DNA of 64,000 bases, taken from contig JAQFVV010000113.1 in NCBI GenBank assembly GCA_028023455.1, positions 1,093,768 through 1,157,767 on the forward strand, given 5' to 3'. Numbering within the stretch: the first letter of the stretch is position 1; the number at the start of each line of letters is the position of its first letter. This stretch comes from Epiperipatus broadwayi. Lineage: Eukaryota > Onychophora > Udeonychophora > Euonychophora > Peripatidae. The notes below the pieces were generated by a model. It saw only the letters and a program-made list of their open reading frames with translations. It had not been told where the DNA came from and did no database searches. Of this stretch, positions 12,156 through 23,370 are shown piece by piece. The position numbers and the translations under genes were made by a program.

Positions 12156-12855
12156 TAACCTGTATATTTATACTTTATGTTTGTCCAATATAATAATAAA
12201 TCGTGCTTTTACACTTCCAACGTAAAATTATAACAACAAATTGAAAACTAAATTAAATGGCTAAGCATTCATAGCCAGTTATGATCCTTTCTTTGAAATC
12301 ATTATATAAATAAATCTGATATGCAAATTATATGCAAATGAGTCACTAAGACCATCTTTTAGATATCGCAAAACATGCATCTTTACGATTAATGGCGAAA
12401 GAGTCCTCTGCTATAAAGTATGCTTCTTTTACTTTTCGCCTAACATCATGTCGCTCAGTACATACGGATCCAGAATGCACTTCAATTTTTGCTCAGCATC
12501 AAAAATTGTTGGGACATGTGTTTGAACCCACATCTGCAAAATTAGTTTGTACTGAATGACATGATGTTAGGCGAAAAGTAAAAGAAGCATACTTTATAGC
12601 AGAGGATTCTTTCGCCATTAATTGTAAAGATGCATGTTTTGCAATATCTAAAAGATGGTCTTAGTAACTCATTTGCATATAATTTGCATATCAGATTTAT
12701 TTATATAATGATTTCAAAGAAAGGATCATAACTGGCTATGAATATGAGAAGTACATCTTCTTGAAAGCACTTAGCCATTAAATTTAGTTTTCAATTTGTT
12801 GTTATAGCTTTACGTTGGAAGTGTGAAAGCACAATTTATTATTATAATAATATTA
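12156..12855. mobile_element. Long fold-back (terminal-inverted-repeat) element
   Basis: The left arm about 12184-12469 and right arm about 12550-12850 are near-perfect inverted repeats of about 280 bp; shared stretches include CTTTTACTTTTCGCCTAACA, TAAAGTATGCTTC and TATGCAAATTATATGC. The loop of about 80 bp (12470-12549) carries AAAATTGTTGGGACATG and no long frame. A tract of about 25 bp in the right arm (AATATGAGAAGTACATCTTC) has no partner on the left. It interrupts a repeat whose uninterrupted copy is at 4628-5040. It is non-autonomous and the superfamily is unresolved. Confidence 0.85.
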
Positions 12856-12960
12856 TTATTATTTATCAATTGTTTCTAAAACCATAATATCTAGATATTT
12901 CACTCAACAGTAAGCATGTTCTCAGAGCTGGGGGGTCTTTCTCAGAATCATGTGTGGTCT
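12856..12960 (+). repeat. Dispersed repeat family, interrupted copy, right part
   Basis: Resumes homology to 4955-5040 (TTATTTATCAA, then CATGTTCTCAGAGCT) after the fold-back insertion. Confidence 0.65.
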
Positions 12961-13364
12961 ATATTTTTTAGCATATTTGATATAAAAAAGATATTATAGC
13001 AATACTAGATTTAAGTATGTATATAAAATGACATACAAAGAGATTAATAAATAAAATAATTTATTAATGCAATAAAAGATGAATAAAATAAATATAGTTT
13101 TCTTTTGTAGATTTTCTCTTGCATAAACTTATCAAAACAAATATCATAATCAAAAGTTTATATCTTTTATTTTCTTTGTTTATTAAAGCCACTTACATAT
13201 ATGTGTAAAAATATTTAATTTATAGTCTTTATAGTAATATATATATATGTATATGTGTGTGCATGTAAATTAAAGCATAATACAATCCATGAATATTTAC
13301 AATTTAAATATTTTTATTCTCTAATAGTCTGGTATTATTTCTTTTTAAATATTCATATATATCG

Positions 13365-13760
13365 AATTGCCTTTCCTTCAGAATATATTACTATTTTAGT
13401 CCTAGAATTCCATCATGTTCTTTTAGATGTCTTTTTTCTTAATGATTGTAGTATAATTGTTAATCAAGCAAGTGCTGAACACAGTTATGCTTAGTGTATT
13501 ATCATTCCATTAAATAATATTTTTAAGCAACTTATTTGCATAATTCAGTTTCTTTCTTTCCTAGCAACTTATGATAGTTGGTACAAAGAATGGGCAATAT
13601 GCTTAGGATACAAACCACTGTGCTATTACCTTCTTTCTAGCCCTCCATATATGAAAAGTATCCTAATGTAATAAATATATTCATAACTTTTTTTATGATA
13701 TAGTAAATCCAAATAATTGCTAATCAACACTCTTTTCTAGTTTAACCTCTTCACTGAAAT
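13365..13760 (+). repeat. Dispersed repeat family A, copy 2
   Basis: About 390 bp matching 18490-18875 in the same orientation with high similarity (for example AATTCCATCATGTTCTTTTA, and GGGCAATATGCTTAGGATAC in near-identical form), and 10489-10835 in inverted orientation. It is preceded by TA/TG dinucleotides at 13240-13262, as copy 3 is preceded by CA/TA. Confidence 0.75.
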
Positions 13761-14470
13761 TTTGGGAGGTACTCATCTTATAGCTAAAGACACCACTCTA
13801 TGGCACGGTTTTTATGCTAAAACACATAAAAATGCTGTTTCTGTGGCTGACACATTCGAACCCATGTTTTCTATAATACAACTTTTTTGTTGTGCTACAG
13901 AATGCAGGCCGCTATGTCACGTCACAGTACAGCATGTATGTCGCATTGCAGCAAATATATTTTCTGAATTCACACAGTTTATAAAATAGTTATGGCTTGA
14001 TGAGAGAGTTTGTATTTGAATTGGAAGGAAATGTTGTTTTCATTGGATTATTTTTTATTTTAAAGTATTGAAATGTTTAAAATTTTTAAAGTAATAATTC
14101 TAAGACTTTTTACAATGTACTCTGTTGAAGTATTAATTGGGAAAATGTTAAATATCTATGTTTTTAGTGAGTTGCAATTAGGTAACGTGTTAAGTAATGC
14201 ACTGTTCATAATATTCCATGAAACAAAGAAGATTAAAAGAAGATTCTACCGTGTGTATATTTTTGAATTAAAAAAGAGTGGTATCAAAAAAATATCCAGT
14301 AAGAAAAGTACAAATATACACAATTTTTTGTAAATTTCATAAAAAGCAAATATTATAAACATGTTTAATAAGTAAAGAAGACATTTATATGTGTTTGTTG
14401 TTGTTTAAAAAAGTTTGAATTTTTTTCTTTTGTCCAAGTACGGTTACGATTTTGAATTATTTTATTTTAG
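13761..14470. other. Unassigned DNA
   Basis: Short frames exist here but none shows a recognisable motif or codon pattern. A slightly GC-richer patch at 13790-13940 contains ACATTCGAACCCATG, which resembles a B box, but I see no A box. Confidence 0.35.
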
Positions 14471-14489
14471 CATTACAAACAACAGAACA

Positions 14490-14718
14490 CTAACCCTAAA
14501 ACTAACCCTAACCCTAAAACTAACCCTAAAACTAACCCTAAAGCTAACTCTAAAACTAACCCTAAACCTAACCCTAAAACTAACCCTAAACCTAACCCTA
14601 AAGCTAACCCTAAACCTAACTCTAAAACTAACTCTAAACCTAACCCTAAAACTAACCCTAAACCTAACCCTAAATCTAACCCTAAACCTAACTCTAAAAC
14701 TAACCCTAAACCTAACCA
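14490..14718 (+). repeat. Degenerate telomere-like repeat block
   Basis: About 230 bp of CTAACCCTAAA-type units. The hexamer CCCTAA is interleaved with variants (AAACTAACCCTA, AAACCTAACCCT, CTCTAAAACTAA), giving a roughly 12-base period. The reverse strand reads TTAGGG/TTTAGT/TTAGGTT. CCCTAA/TTAGGG is the telomere repeat of most animals, so this is either an interstitial telomeric sequence or a microsatellite that resembles one. Long frames through it in several phases are repeat artefacts. Confidence 0.8.
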
Positions 14719-14884
14719 TAACAACTTTTACTTTTTATTGTCATTCTATTTGAAGTAAAAAATAGCCATAATATCTTTTTGTCTGTAAAAAAAAAAAAAA
14801 GGTAAAACGAAGACTAAAAAAATAAAAAAAAACTAAGAAATTTTACTTTTTATTACGATTATTATTTTTTAGTTAAACAACAAC

Positions 14885-15035
14885 AACAAAAAAAGTCGTA
14901 ACACAAGTAAAAAAATATCCGATAGAAAATTGATTAAAAAAAAAAAGCCGTAACACAAGTAAAAAAATATCTGATAGAAAATTGATAAAAAAAAAGCCGT
15001 AACACAATTAAAAAAATATACGATAGAAAAAACAC
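14885..15035 (+). repeat. Three tandem copies of a ~55-bp unit
   Basis: The unit is an A-run followed by GTCGTAACACAAGT / GCCGTAACACAAGT / GCCGTAACACAATT, then AAAAAAATAT, then (C/T)CGATAGAAAA or a close variant. Three copies differ by a few bases. It directly follows the telomere-like block. Confidence 0.75.
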
Positions 15036-15276
15036 GAATCAAATTGTAATTTGTTGATTTTATTTTACATTTATTATTATCATTTAAATTGTATACATTA
15101 ATAAAAAATAATATTTATAAAAGACGATTTTGTTTTGTTTTTATTTTTACATTACAAAAAAGCACAGCAAAATTATTATAATCAAAGGCCCAGGAATGGT
15201 CATATTTTATAGTTTTAGTGTGAAAACAGCACCATCCAATGACAACTTTATCTATAAGACAAGCACTAAAATTTTT

Positions 15277-16083
15277 TTATTGGCCTAGTGAATTAAAATT
15301 TTAAACTTTTGATTGGTCAATTACAGAATCAGCAGTAAAATATATAATCATCTTTTAATATTAGATTCATTTTAGTTTTATTTGTAAAAAGCAAATTAAT
15401 AATTTGTCAGATTATGAAAGTGAATGAAAGTTTTTTCAAAAATAAATTTCTATTTATAAAAATATTTTATAGTGGAAAACCTTAAACGAACTTCGTAACC
15501 TATAAGAAAATGTTGAGTATGTCAGTGATTTTTTTTACATTCATGTAAAAATAAATAATTTTTACTAAAATCTTAATTATTTTTCTAAAATAATTATATT
15601 TTTAGCATATTTTATCAAAATAATTTATAATAAGTAAAAAACTACTTTAAAACATTCATTTTCATTTGTAAATCAAATAAAGAGCTTGAGATAATGAAAA
15701 TTGTTGACAAGTATGAAAATTGTTGACACGCACTGATTTCTTTTCCAATTTACGTTTGTGTAAAAGCAAAAAATTTTTACTAAAATCTTAACTATTTTTC
15801 TAAAATAATTAAATGTTCAGCATTGTTGACAAGTGTGAAAATTGTTGACAAAAATCTTAACTATTTTTTTAAAATAATTAAATTTTTAGCATATTTTATC
15901 AAGATTATTTATAATATTAAACAAATACTTAAAAAATACTAAAAAAACACTCTAAGACATTCATTTTCATTTTGAAAAACAAAATAAAAAAGTTGGAGTA
16001 ATGAAAATTATTGTCAGGCACTCTTATTTTGTTTGAAATGAGAACCAACCAATCAGCATCTAGGAAAGCCTGCCTTCTCCCAT
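15277..16083 (+). repeat. Dispersed repeat family B, copy 1
   Basis: Shares its start (TTAAACTTTTGATTGGTCAA) with 18878 and 31826 and its later part (AACCAATCAGCATCTAGGAA) with 19590. Inside are two or three imperfect tandem units of about 190-240 bp, each with TTTTACTAAAATCTTAA, AGCATATTTTATCAA, CATTCATTTTCATTT and AAAATTGTTGACA. Inverted CCAAT motifs (ATTGGTCAA and ACCAATCA) sit near the two ends. No coding frame is present. Copy 1 lacks the 3' ~240 bp seen in the other copies. Confidence 0.75.
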
Positions 16084-16253
16084 ACTTTTATTTAAAATGT
16101 TCTTATTTAAATTATTAAATTATTCTACTATAAGATTATAATATTATCAATAAATTAATATTCATGTTCCTACTCTTATAAAAAATAATATTACACTTTA
16201 AAAAGGTTAATAAATGAGTCAAAACTATATTTACTTAATCTTCAGCTGAGACG

Positions 16254-16400
16254 AATGTTCTTTATACAGTTCAAATATTTTATTTTCTTTCTCGAGAGTT
16301 TTTTTTTTTTTAAAATGTTCTTCTCGAGAGCGATTTTGAAACTCCCCCATTGCTATGCAATGAACAAGACAAAAGTGTTGTTTCCGGCGGTGGTGAGCGA
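16254..16400. other. Less AT-rich patch with repeated CTCGAGAG
   Basis: TTCTCGAGAG occurs twice about 35 bp apart, followed by a CCCCCATTGCTATGCAAT stretch and TTTCCGGCGGTGGTGAGCG. ETS-like (TTTCCGG) and CCAAT/octamer-like words make it promoter-like, but no exon is recognisable beside it. Confidence 0.25.
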
Positions 16401-18470
16401 AGTTTAAAAATTTAATAAAAAATAATAATACGATGTCTGGAAAATCTTGAAAAATTAAACAAAATAATCATTGATCTGTCCTGGAAAAGTTATAGAATAA
16501 TAGTTTATGATTTCTATAGTCCAGAATGATAATTATTAAAATTATAATAAAATCATAACATTAATAAATAATTCCATGAAGCTTCAATACTATCCTAGAA
16601 TAATCTATGCCATTATAATGATGCATCATGTCCCTTTGGCTTAGCTTGAACTATCCGGATAAACTTTTTGCGCAATATAAAATATTTCCATAATTCCATC
16701 CTTTTATTTACTCATGTATTCTTTTTCTCTGGAGGTTTCTTCTTTAGGAAAATTTATTGCTGTTTATTCTTATTTTTAGCATTTTCATTCTTGTCTTATT
16801 TCAGTTTTTTAGACAATTTTATAAAATGCGAAAAAACCCTATATCCCTCAGGTTTTTATAACATACGCTTTCGTAAATATTTTCATTAATCTTTACTTAA
16901 GATAATTTTTTGAAAAATTTTATAATGTTTTTCCTTCAAAAAGGATATAACATTTATTTCTATAGCATTGTTTCCATAAATTATTATAAAATGTACTTGT
17001 CATTTTACCTATTAATCTTGGACAAGACTATCTTACTGTTATATAAAATAATGAATACTTTACTTTTAGTCTGCAAATAGCTTTTCTATTAAGCTTCCTG
17101 TACAATGTCCATAATAATAATTTATATACTGGAATAATCCTCTGGATTAATATTATTAATATTATATTCACAATTACTATATTCATTTTTAAAATTTCCA
17201 TTGAATATATTTTAATTATCGTCATTTTCATATCTTTATTGTGAAGTATATTAAATTTCTGATGAATACTCCTGGTAAAAGAACTTTAAAAATTAGCAAT
17301 GCATATTAAAATAAAGTTACTAAAATATTTTTATTTTACACTCTCTTTGCAAATACTTTTAAATAAATGTCCTATTAGCTTTGCAAATAAATTGTACGAG
17401 AACACTAAAAAATTGACTAAAATAATAAAAATTTAAAATTACTATTACATCGATCACCAACACATTTTAATCACCCCTGATACCCCTGTGCAATCAGTAT
17501 TTATATCCTAGAAAATACCTCATTCTATTGGTTGATTCTTACTTTTTATTCGATACCAAATTTGCATAATGTTAGTTTTACACAATTAAATTTCAAAATA
17601 AAAAATATGATGTATTATAACTTTAAAAATATTATTTAAAATATTACTTTTAAATCAATTATTACTTTACTAAATTAATTAAATATTTTAAAAGACTTTA
17701 AAAACAATATTTAATAATTTATCCCACCTTTAATATTTAATTTATCTATTTTATTTTAAAACAAAATATTTAACTTTTATTAATTGTCTTCACTTTATAA
17801 CATTATTCAAACATTTTACAACGACTAATTTAATATTTGCTTTTATAATAGATAATAATTATATACAATTCTATAATGCAATTTTAAAATACTTTAAACT
17901 TTACTAATCTGAAGACTAGCAAGCATGTGTGTATAACCATACATTATACAAGTTACATGACTAATAACCAAAGACAGACTATCTGATTTTCTGTCTGGGA
18001 ATAATAATAAATTGCAACACTTGATGTATTAAATAAAATAATCAATAATACAAAATTTGGAAGAATAATTTGAAAATATAGAATTAAATACAACTTTCAC
18101 TACCATAAAACTTACTTTTAAAATATATATTAATTATAATTATTAAATATAATTTATAATTTTAAATATAGCATTTACTTAACTATAAGTTTAAAACTAT
18201 TAAAGTTGAACTTTTTAAACATACTTTTAAATATTTATAGCTGCATTATTTATTATGGCCAGCTTTTGCAACCATATGTAATAATATTTTTAACTTTACT
18301 TAACTATTTTAAGGTTATTCATTATAATTTTATGCATTACATATTTTATTTAATTTCAAATCGTACTTTTAGGATATTATTAATACAACATAACTATCAC
18401 ATCAAGTGAACATATTCTAAATTTAAATTTTTTTAATAATTTACTGTGGTAAACCAATACTGACCTATAG
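16401..18470. other. AT-rich DNA, nothing recognised
   Basis: No gene, SINE head or repeat that matches elsewhere in the window was found. Short frames here are AT-driven. Confidence 0.4.
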
Positions 18471-18489
18471 AACACACACACACATATAT

Positions 18490-18875
18490 ATATTGAAGTG
18501 CCTTTCCTTTAGAATATATTACTATTTTAGTCTTAGAATTCCATCATGTTCTTTTAGATATCTTTTTTTTAATGATTGTAGTATAATTTTTAATCAAGCA
18601 AGTGCTGAACACAATTATGCTTAATGTATTATCATTTCATTAAATAACATTTTAAGCAACTTATTTGCATAGTTCAGTTTCTTTCTTTCCTAGAAACTTA
18701 AGATAGTTGATATAAAGAATGGGCAATAAGCTTAGGATACAAACCTTCTTTCTAGTCTTTTATATATGAAAAGTATCCTAATATAATAAATATATTCATA
18801 ACATTTTTAAGATCTAGTAAATCCAAATAATTGCTAATCAACACTCTTTTGTAGTTTAACCTCTTCATTGAAATT
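18490..18875 (+). repeat. Dispersed repeat family A, copy 3
   Basis: Matches 13365-13760 over its whole length. It joins family B directly at about 18876, so one of the two may have been inserted into, or co-mobilised with, the other. Confidence 0.75.
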
Positions 18876-18877
18876 TT

Positions 18878-19828
18878 TTATTGCCTTAGTGAATTAAAAT
18901 TTTAAACTTTTGATTGGTCAATTACAGAATCAGCAGTAAAATATATATTCATCTTTTAATATTAGATTTATTTTAGTTTCATTTGTAAAAAGCAAATTAA
19001 TAATTTGTCAGATTATGAAAGTGAATGAAAGTTTTTTCAAAAATTAATATCTATGTATAATTTTAAAATTTTTTTATAATGGAGAACCTCAAAAAAACCT
19101 TTCGAAACCTATTAGAAAATGTTGAGTACATTCATGATTTTTTTTCTCAATTAATGTTCATGTAAAAGTAAATAATTTTTACTAAAATCTTAAGTATTTT
19201 TCTAAAATAATTATATTTTCAGCATATTTTATCAAAATAATTTATATGTAAAAAAATACTAAAAAGTACTCTAAAACATTCATTTTCATCTATAAATCAA
19301 ATAAAGAACTTGGGGTGATGAAAATTTTTGACAAGTGTGAAAACTGTTGACAAGCATTGATTTCTTTTTCAATTTACATTCATATAAAAGTAAAAATTTT
19401 TTACTAAAATCTTAACTATTTTTCTAAAATAATTATATTTTCAGGATATTTTATCAAAATAATTTATAATATGTAAAAAAATACTTAAAAATACTAAAAA
19501 AACACTCTAAGATATTCATTTTCATTTTGAAAATCAAAACAAAAAAGTTGGAATGGTGAAAATTATTGATGGGCACTCTTCTTTTGTTTGAAATGAGAAT
19601 CAACCAATCAGCATCTAGGAAAGTCTGCCTTCTCCCATGTTGTAGCTTCAAATTTTGATATTATTGATTTTTTATTTTAAAATAATTATAGAGAGAGCAG
19701 CATCTTACGGTACTTTTTAAGCTTTAAAATGAGCACAAATTTGCTACAATAATGTAAAAATTGTCAGTTTTAGAGCAACTTGAAACTGTGAACAACGACT
19801 TGTGGTTATACCTAGGAAAGAGTTAATC
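18878..19828 (+). repeat. Dispersed repeat family B, copy 2
   Basis: Same start as copy 1, two internal ~215-bp units (about 19137-19340 and 19360-19560), then CAACCAATCAGCATCTAGGA and a 3' section that includes GAGAGCAGCATCTTAC and ends near GGAAAGAGTTAAT. That 3' section is shared with copy 3 at 32.6-32.76 kb (GAGGGCAGCATCTTAC; GGAAGTGTTAAT). Confidence 0.75.
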
Positions 19829-21702
19829 CTTTTAGCTAATTTTTCTCTTTTCTTTTTCAAAAATAACAAAGGGAGAGAGGAAATCTCTCATTTGTATACT
19901 TCCAGTTTCATTTGCATCCAATCCTCTTTTTACTTTATCTAGAATTTTTGGAACTGTCTCCTAAATGAATTTCTAAAATCATCTATTCTTTTAATAAAGG
20001 GGATATTAATTGAGTGAATATTTCCATGCTTATTCACAAAATAAATAATCTTTATTCACATAACAATTTTATATTTTTCACTCCTCCCTTCTTTCTTCCA
20101 TCATATATATATATATATATATATATGTATAAGTGAACACACACATTATTCTCACAATATTATCATATAGCTTTTGCATTGTTTTAACAAGTGTTATACT
20201 ATATATATATATAGATATTATAAGTAATTAGGTATGTAACAAATTTCAAAGTATAAATAAGATATAAATTAACATCAATTATTAAAAATCAATTTGTTTT
20301 ATAAAGTTATTGCAAGCATAAAAGATGGGCTCTTATAGAAATTTGTCTATAAAAAGTGTACGAGTGTGATTTATAAATTTTTATTATTTTGAACTTTGAT
20401 TCAATAGGATTTTAAAATTATCATTAACTAGTAAAAATGTAGTTATTCAAAAATGATACATCCCCTCTTTATAGCAAGCAAATTATTAGAAACTTCCCAT
20501 CCATTAGAAGTGTCACCCTTTTCCGCTTATTTTTAAGTAACATAATTTTTTCTTCACTTACTGTAAGTAACAATTTTTTTAAGTAGTTAAAAGCACTTCT
20601 TCAATTTCTATTTAGTTTGTTTCAGAGAAAAGTGAAACAATCTTTAGTATTTAATTTAATTTTCTTTATTGCATTTAATAAATTTATAAGACATTTAATA
20701 GAATTTACTACAATGTAATGACTCATTTCTTGTATTTCTTTCTGTCAATAAATCAATTCTATACCTTATTATATAAACGTATAAGATATAGATAAAATAA
20801 TAGGAACACTTATCGTATTAAGACTACTTTTTAACAATTTGAAGACCAGAAATTAAAAATATAACGATGCAATATTTTTTATACATATACCGCTATGGAT
20901 TTATAAAATTATCATCAGTTTCATAGTCAATGAGGAATACACTGGATTTTGGTTATCTGGAACATTGAAAAATTCATGAAAATGTTAAATATTTAATTAT
21001 CAATAGTTCCAAAGTTGATAATAACTTTTTATAAAGATGGAAGATTATTATTTAGATTAATGGAGTTTAGGAAGAATTATATGCAAAAAGTATAAAATTT
21101 CAATGGTATGAATTCCAACAGATATCCATATATATTTTAACATGCAAAATTGTATTCTGTAAAATGAATTGGATGATGTGTAAATTGGGATTATGTTAGC
21201 AGAAAAGATAATAAAAGAGTGACAGCCAAAGTCTTAAATTAGATTGCAAGAAATTGTAAAATGTTTTGTGTAAGTTTAATGAATATGATAAAGAAGTTTG
21301 CTGGAGTGATATGAAGAAGAAAGTTACGAATCAGAAAACAGGAATAGACTTTGAGAAACTTCTTTCTTCAAATAAATTAATAATACTTAAAAATGATAAT
21401 AATAACAATCTATTATTTTATATAAAATTTTCAATCTTTTTTTTTCTTTTTTGCTAATAGTAAGTCTTGTCAAAATGTAAAGGTGAATTCAAGATACACT
21501 CATCTAGATATAGTAGAATTTGATAGTGATGATCCAATTTATATAAATTAAAAACAAAAATCAGAACATCATTATTTACTTTTAGATTTATGTAAGTGCT
21601 GATGAATATGGTATTGTTTATATATACAAATAAAATGTCCGTTAATTAAAAAAATATTGTAATAACAATAAAAATAATAAATATAACACTAATTAATTAT
21701 TA
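19829..21702. other. AT-rich DNA with microsatellites
   Basis: A (TA)n tract at about 20104-20128 and a shorter one near 20202 are the only clear structures. A 63-codon frame at 21266-21457 has no recognisable motif. Confidence 0.4.
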
Positions 21703-21905
21703 TATATAGTCTTTTCAATCCACAGAAGCGCTTTTGGTTAATTCCTTAACCCTCCTTAACTGCTGCCGTTAAGCTAAAAAAAACATAACAGAAGCAAACA
21801 TCATCAACTCATATATGATATTCATAGGATTTGAGTTGATGATGTTTGCTCCTGTTACATTTTTCTTGAGTAGGAATTAACAGAAAGTACTTCTGTGGAT
21901 TGATA

Positions 21906-21915
<10 letters not shown>
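21703..21915. mobile_element. MITE with terminal inverted repeats
   Basis: Left TATATAGTCTTTTCAATCCA and right TGGATTGATAAGACTATATA are inverted repeats; pairing continues inwards through CACAGAAG, TTAATTCC and AGCAAACATCATCAACTCA. The left arm carries about 30 extra bases (ACCCTCCTTAACTGCTGCCG region) without a partner. It has no frame and is flanked by TA-rich DNA. Confidence 0.75.

Positions 21916-21961
<46 letters not shown>
21911..21961. repeat. Compound (TA)n(GA)n microsatellite
   Basis: About 32 bases of TA run into about 18 bases of GA directly at the MITE edge. Confidence 0.85.
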
Positions 21962-21962
<1 letters not shown>

Positions 21963-23370
21963 CAGCTTGTTATTAATGTTTTAAATAAAATCTATAAAAA
22001 ATTGATTTAGTAAGCCCTTTTAGCTAAAAATGAAAAAAAAATGGAGATAACTATTATTGCAAATATTTATTAGATTCAAACAGAAATATGATGCAACACA
22101 GATTATATGTGGTGTTAATACTTCCAATAGGTTAAAAATGTAGTAACAATTCATATAATTCAATTACATTAACAGTATATACTATTGTTATTTTGAAAAT
22201 ATCATGGTATGGAAGTCAGACACAAATTATAAAATGATGTTATGTATAGATACTTAAAAGAATCATTTAAGAATATTTTTAAGTGGATATTTTAAACTAA
22301 TTTAAAAATATGGTGGCAAGATTGTCAAATTGATTCATATGTTTTGAATAAATGATATTGAAATCCATATTGTAAGAATATACCTTTGATATGTTGAATA
22401 TATAAAATGGTTAAAAAACAACAGACTTTTTCAAAATTATTTCATGGCGAGAGCAAACATAGTTTTAATGAAACTATTGTATTCTATTTACATTTTAATA
22501 ATCATCTCAAAGATTCTTTTAAATGAGTGGAATGTTAATTGCTTTCATTAAAAGAATATGGATAAGAATTAAACATAATGGAAAGTTATAATTACATAAG
22601 ATGTTGAAATCATTTCAAAAAAAGTTTACTATGGAAAGATTAAGAAAACACTATATCAAGTAAAAGTCTTAAAGTGTCAGCATGTAATTTATATAAATAT
22701 ATTTCATGGTTATTGTTTGGCATATATAATCATGGCAACATTTTTTTTACGTTTTCTTTTATGATTGACTACTAATGAATTGTTGCTCATTAAAAAGGAT
22801 TGTTTTTCTGGCATCTTCATTTATACTAATCCCAGTTACAAGTCATATCATTTGAAAATTTTTTTAAAGCATTTTGTTTTTTACACTTGGGTTTCACATT
22901 ATTTTTATGCATATTACTTGGGGTCTTAGTTGTGAATCCCTTCTGGAATACCAATGTATATAACAGTTAATCATGGACTAATTCTAATCTCATATTCATA
23001 TAATATTTTATGTAGTGGTATTACATTTTAGAAACATTATGGTCACATAGTATAAGCTTTTTAGACAAATAAATATCAGATTTATAAAGTAATGTTTCTG
23101 GTCAAAAATTTTCATCACCCTCATCATAATTAACTTTATTTCTTTTATGTAGGGCATCACAGTATGACATAATGATCAGTGTATGATAAAGTTACACATG
23201 ATATACATAGGGATATAATTCATACCCAGTGATCCCAAACAGAGCAAGTAATAAACCCTTAAATGATTAGCAATATATCATGAATAAGGTTATAGTGAAT
23301 GAAAAAAAAATACTAACAAAGCTATATTATTAAAATCTAACAAATATTTAATTAACAAAGAAGCTTAAAT
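21962..23370. other. AT-rich DNA, nothing recognised
   Basis: No frame, repeat or structural motif could be supported. Confidence 0.4.

Noticed and set aside
14415-14753. Open frames reading TLKLTLNL or VRFRVSF repeats
   Set aside because: They arise from the telomere-like repeat; several phases are open at once, as expected for a repeat with period divisible by three.
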